Shown here in pieces: positions 61,019-64,000 of a stretch of 64,000 nucleotides of DNA; the first letter of the stretch is position 1; each line of letters opens with the position of its first letter. Origin of the DNA: Hyphomicrobiales bacterium (GTDB lineage: Bacteria > Pseudomonadota > Alphaproteobacteria > Rhizobiales > Rhizobiaceae). A model generated the notes under the pieces. It ran no database searches, was not told the origin of the DNA, and saw only the letters and a list, made by a program, of their open reading frames with translations. Position numbers and translations under genes: made by a program. Where the stretch lies: the NCBI GenBank assembly GCA_900465665.1, contig UBJO01000025.1, positions 1-64,000 of the forward strand, written 5' to 3'.

Positions 61019-61473
61019 GGATTCGGTTCATGGCGAACGGCTGCGCTGGATCTGCGCGTAGCTAGGAGAGCGGCAGATAGCAGTCGGAGCGATCCTCTCG
61101 CTCTCCCATCGACTTTGGTTTCGATCACGCTCGGTCGCGGATAAGGGGCAGCGGAACATCTCAGGCGCAGGAAACCGTGATAAACGGCGTAGAGATTGAT
61201 GCGTAGGCTGGCATGCTTCCAGCGCGCGAGGCGGTCGCCTGCACGTCGCTCAAAACGATGCCGCAAACGATGGTAACGAAGCTCGCCGCGCTGTCGGGCA
61301 TCCCCGAAGACACACTCGAACGGTTTTGGGTGCGGTCGGGCGTGATCATTCCGTTCGGCGAAAGCTCCGTTAAGCGCAAACAGATCAACACAAAGATCGT
61401 TCGCTATTGTCCGCACTGCCTCATTGAGGACGGGAAAACTCACGGCGTTCGCCGCGGAGGGAGTCTCCATGTA

Positions 61474-62632
61474 ATACCAGCGCTCAATGATCAGAACCCA
61501 TTTGCCCATTTTCGGTGCCCGATCGACATGACGCGCCACGGCTGGGTCTCGAGTTTTCGCCAGGCGTCGCAACAGTGATCGACGATATCGTCGTACGATT
61601 TGAAGACGCGGTTTGATAGCCAATTCTCGCGCATGAACTGCCAGAGGTTTTCAACCGGGTTCAGTTCCGGCGATTTTGATGGTAGCGGCAGGATGGTGAT
61701 GTTGCCGGGGACAGCGAGTTCATTGGACATGTGCCACCCTGCCTGATCCATGATGAGGATGGCGTGTGCATCATCGGCGACATGGCGAGATATTTCGGCC
61801 AGATGCTGGGTCATGGCATGTGTGTCGCACCAGGGCATGACGAGAGCGGCCGCTTTGCCAAGCTTCGGGCAGATTGCCCCGAAGATGTAGGCCGATCTGG
61901 TGCGCTGATCGTGCGGTGCTGACGGTCGTGTTCCACGCCTGGCCCAACGGCGTGTGAGCTTGTTCTTCTGTCCGATCCGGGCCTCATCTTGGAACCAGAT
62001 TTCTATTCGCTTTCCTCGGGCTTCTCCGTCGGCGATTTCTGCCACTGCGGCGGGGAAGTTTTTTTAAACGCCTCAATGGCTTGAGGGTCTTGAGCATGAT
62101 GCTTCGGTCTGGCGGTGAGCTTACGATAGCCCATCGCATTCAATTCGCGCCCAAGCGTTTGGCGGCTCACCAAGATGCGATGCTCTTGCCACAGCCACTG
62201 AACCAGATCGACAAGTCTCCAGCGCACGACGCCGTCGAGGTAGGGGACAGGACCTTTTTCAACCGCCTCGATAAGTGCCTTGCGTTGGCTGTCGGTCAAC
62301 AATGCCTCTCGCCCCTTGGCCTTCCCGGTCTTCAGGCCATCTGGACCTTGCTGATTGAAACGCTCGACCCAGTCGCGAATAATCTGCAAGCCTACCCCGC
62401 CCATAGAGGCGGCCTGGCTGCGCGACCTACCGTCATAGATCACCGACAAAGCAAGTAACCGGCGGGACCAATCTGCGTCTCGGCTTTGTCTGGCAAGCCG
62501 ACGCAGGTCATCGGCGGTGAAGTCCTGACGAATATTCAGTGCCGTTCCCATGGCGAAATCTCCTTCCGCCATGTTGAATCATGATTTGCGCGGAAACGGA
62601 ATCCCGTGAGTCAGTTTCATCGAGCTCTGGTA
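61474..62632 (-). mobile_element. IS630-family insertion sequence
   Basis: Ends are short inverted repeats, left ATACCAGCGCTCAATGA and right TACCAGAGCTCGATGA (read inward), bounded by TA duplications at 61472-61473 and 62633-62634. Length 1159 bases. IS630 elements duplicate the target TA. The element is apparently intact and recently inserted, since the host tniQ gene is perfectly restored at the junction. Confidence 0.88.
61491..62572 (-). CDS. IS630 transposase, made by -1 frameshift
   Basis: Two overlapping frames form one DDE transposase: ORF A (62003-62572) with a helix-turn-helix (RLARQSRDADWSRRLLALSVIYDGRSRSQAASMGGVGLQIIRDWVERFNQQG) and ORF B (61491-62045) with the catalytic acids: Asp in IWFQDEARIG, Asp in AILIMDQAGWH and Glu in SPELNPVENLWQ. 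Leftward, the run of seven A after GCGTTT (62059-62065 on the plus strand) is a slippery site; a -1 shift gives TTT-AAA-AAA-AAC and continues into ORF B (NFPAAVAEIADGEARGKRIEIWFQDE). This is the standard IS630 expression mode. Confidence 0.85.
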
Positions 62633-64000
62633 TAAGAGGATACTGGAATTGGTCGATGATCGAATCCTGTCACATCCACGGAACTTCTCTCGTGTCATCC
62701 GCCAGAGAGCCTGGAATGCTCCGCGGGTCTGAACTCCTACTCGATCGTACGCGTCCGGAAAACCCCTGCGCGCCTAACGAGGCAGACGTCTATTTCCGGC
62801 GTCGTCTGATCGAGCCGGCAGGCACCAGCTTCTTGGACAGCATGCCTGCATATGTTGCCGCGGAGTTTTGCAGCGTGCTCGGAGAATTCGAGCGAACAGT
62901 TGGCTCGGTTGACCGCCTGCAGCGGATTGGCGGCGTTTTCGGATCTCCTCAGTTGCGGCGGGCAGGCTTCGCCATAGCGAAAGATGGGCGAGAAGCCGTC
63001 AACGAGTTCTTGACCGACTACGTCGCGAGAATGTCGCGCCATTTCGATCTTCCGCGGATGTACTATGCGGCCGCGCGTCGGTGGTGGAACCAAAACCTGC
63101 ATAATCCGGACTACCATCCCGTGATGAGAAAGATTCAGGATCATGCCGAAGAGAATACGCCACTAGACAGAGGCGACATATTCTTCTGGCCCGTCCTGCG
63201 TCGCAATATTCACACCCTCGATTCCGCCGCAGAGGAATAACGGCCTGACCGCAGATCGGGTCAGGAAAATTTGCAGTCCCCTGTACGACGGCGAGCTTCC
63301 CCGGTTTATCAGGAGAGTTGATGTCCACCGTCCGCTCATGGACGCCGCCGCTTGGATCGGCACCGCAGAAGTTGCCGAAACACTTGGCTGCTCAAAAGCG
63401 ATCAGCCTCGATATCATGAAGAGCGAACTGGTCACCGTTTTGAGCGAGAACTATGAGCAAGGCCAGTCGGTGTTCGTAGTTCATCGCCGCGAGATCGACA
63501 CGCTTATGGAAGCGGTTCGCGAGAAGGTTTGTTTCGAGCAGGGAAACACGCCCTGGAAGTCGATGCATGCAATGAGACGGTACGGCGGCGCGGTGGGTGT
63601 CCTTCGTCTGCTGCGCGATGGTCACCTCACCAGGCTTTATTGCAGCTCGCTCGAAATCCGCCTTGAGAACATCCACGCTGATTTTGCCGAACTGGAACGG
63701 GTCCCGCGCCATCGGCTGGACGGACGACATGCCGAGGAAAGCGACGCTGAATTGCTCGACACGAAGAGCGCGCGCCGAAGACTGAAGGTGACTGGCTCAT
63801 TGATAGAAGTCTTGGTCAAAGAGGGCTTGGTCGGCTACGTGGACGTGGAAAATCAGGTGCGTTGGAAGGGACGATCGCGAAGGTTCATCAAGCGATCCGA
63901 TCTCGACCGCTTTGCCCGCGACCATATTTCCATCGCTCACCTATCCGTCGAGCGTAGTATCTAACCGGCACGGCTGCAGGCGGAACTCGGAAGTCGGGGC

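Larger units (their letters stand above)
61213..63964 (+). pseudogene. tniQ: tniQ-domain gene, interrupted by IS630 and frameshifted
   Basis: TniQ is the target-selection/accessory protein of Tn7-like and Tn5053-like transposons; rhizobia have long forms. The N-terminal piece 61213-61471 has the zinc-type motif RYCPHCLIEDG. IS630 occupies 61474-62632. Removing it with one TA copy restores GGSLHVRGYWNWSMIESCHIHG. The C-terminal part continues to a stop at 63240; deleting one A at 63238-63240 joins it in frame (SAAEEYGLTADRVRKICSPLYDG) to the frame at 63338-63964 (AAWIGTAEVAETLGC...DLDRFARDH). The start is also uncertain: a stop precedes ATG 61213 in frame and the first residues look degenerate. 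Confidence 0.68.

Noticed and set aside
1..64000. CRISPR arrays, tRNA or rRNA genes, replication origin
   Set aside because: No regularly spaced repeats, cloverleaf-like segments or rRNA-like conserved blocks were seen by eye; not searched by program.

Overview
The window looks like an accessory region (plasmid, symbiotic-type island or variable chromosomal segment) of an alphaproteobacterium of the order Rhizobiales. The grounds are a moderately high GC content, a DUF982 protein, many PAS histidine kinases with FixJ-type response regulators, MHS and DHA2 transporters, a long TniQ-domain relic and an IS630 element with a frameshifted transposase. No rRNA, tRNA or CRISPR array was seen. Everything here was read by eye; no search was run.

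Layout. 1-2258: a TnpB-like RNA-guided nuclease gene, running off the left edge, with an omega-RNA-like right end sits inside an mcrC restriction gene. 2255-6720: a leftward, translationally coupled sulfonate/taurine-type ABC transporter operon with an acyl-CoA-dehydrogenase-type flavoenzyme and an AhpD-like protein. 6945-11093: small hypothetical genes and relics (reverse-transcriptase-like piece, fucose permease piece). 11174-15530: SDR/LysR divergent pair, two decayed TnpB relics and an MHS transporter. 15544-20902: STAND-ATPase regulator, a response regulator lacking its phospho-acceptor Asp, a SnoaL-like protein and a LysR. 21037-25088: EmrA/EmrB efflux pair followed by a class III nucleotide cyclase. 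25491-29055: secreted hydrolase and hypothetical genes. 29189-35396: two PAS histidine kinases flanked by two response regulators. 35632-41377: peptide/nickel-type ABC importer and an AraC regulator. 41508-48091: a third FixJ-type regulator, EF-hand protein, AhpD-like protein, third PAS kinase, secreted hydrolase and NmrA-like protein. 48255-53368: a B-family heme-copper oxidase operon with a tiny subunit IIa and three c-type cytochromes. 53634-61018: a candidate small RNA, truncated globin, TnpB-like half gene, MFS, FAD monooxygenase, RMF-like peptide and a frameshifted 2-hydroxyacid dehydrogenase. 61213-63964: a tniQ gene broken by IS630.

The main new proposal is a shared control element. 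A dyad ATAC-N4-GTAT, exact or close, lies upstream of about ten transcription units, including the oxidase operon, two secreted hydrolases, an AhpD-like gene, a kinase, a CheY-like regulator and one or two candidate small RNAs. Its geometry matches the AAAC-N4-GTTT boxes of StyR/TodT, which belong to the same FixJ/NarL-type output family as the regulators encoded here. I infer a local regulon in which PAS kinases and FixJ-type regulators drive redox and envelope genes and a C-rich-loop small RNA.

A second theme is decayed defence and mobility DNA: mcrC split by TnpB, a reverse-transcriptase-like remnant, three further TnpB pieces and tniQ split by IS630.
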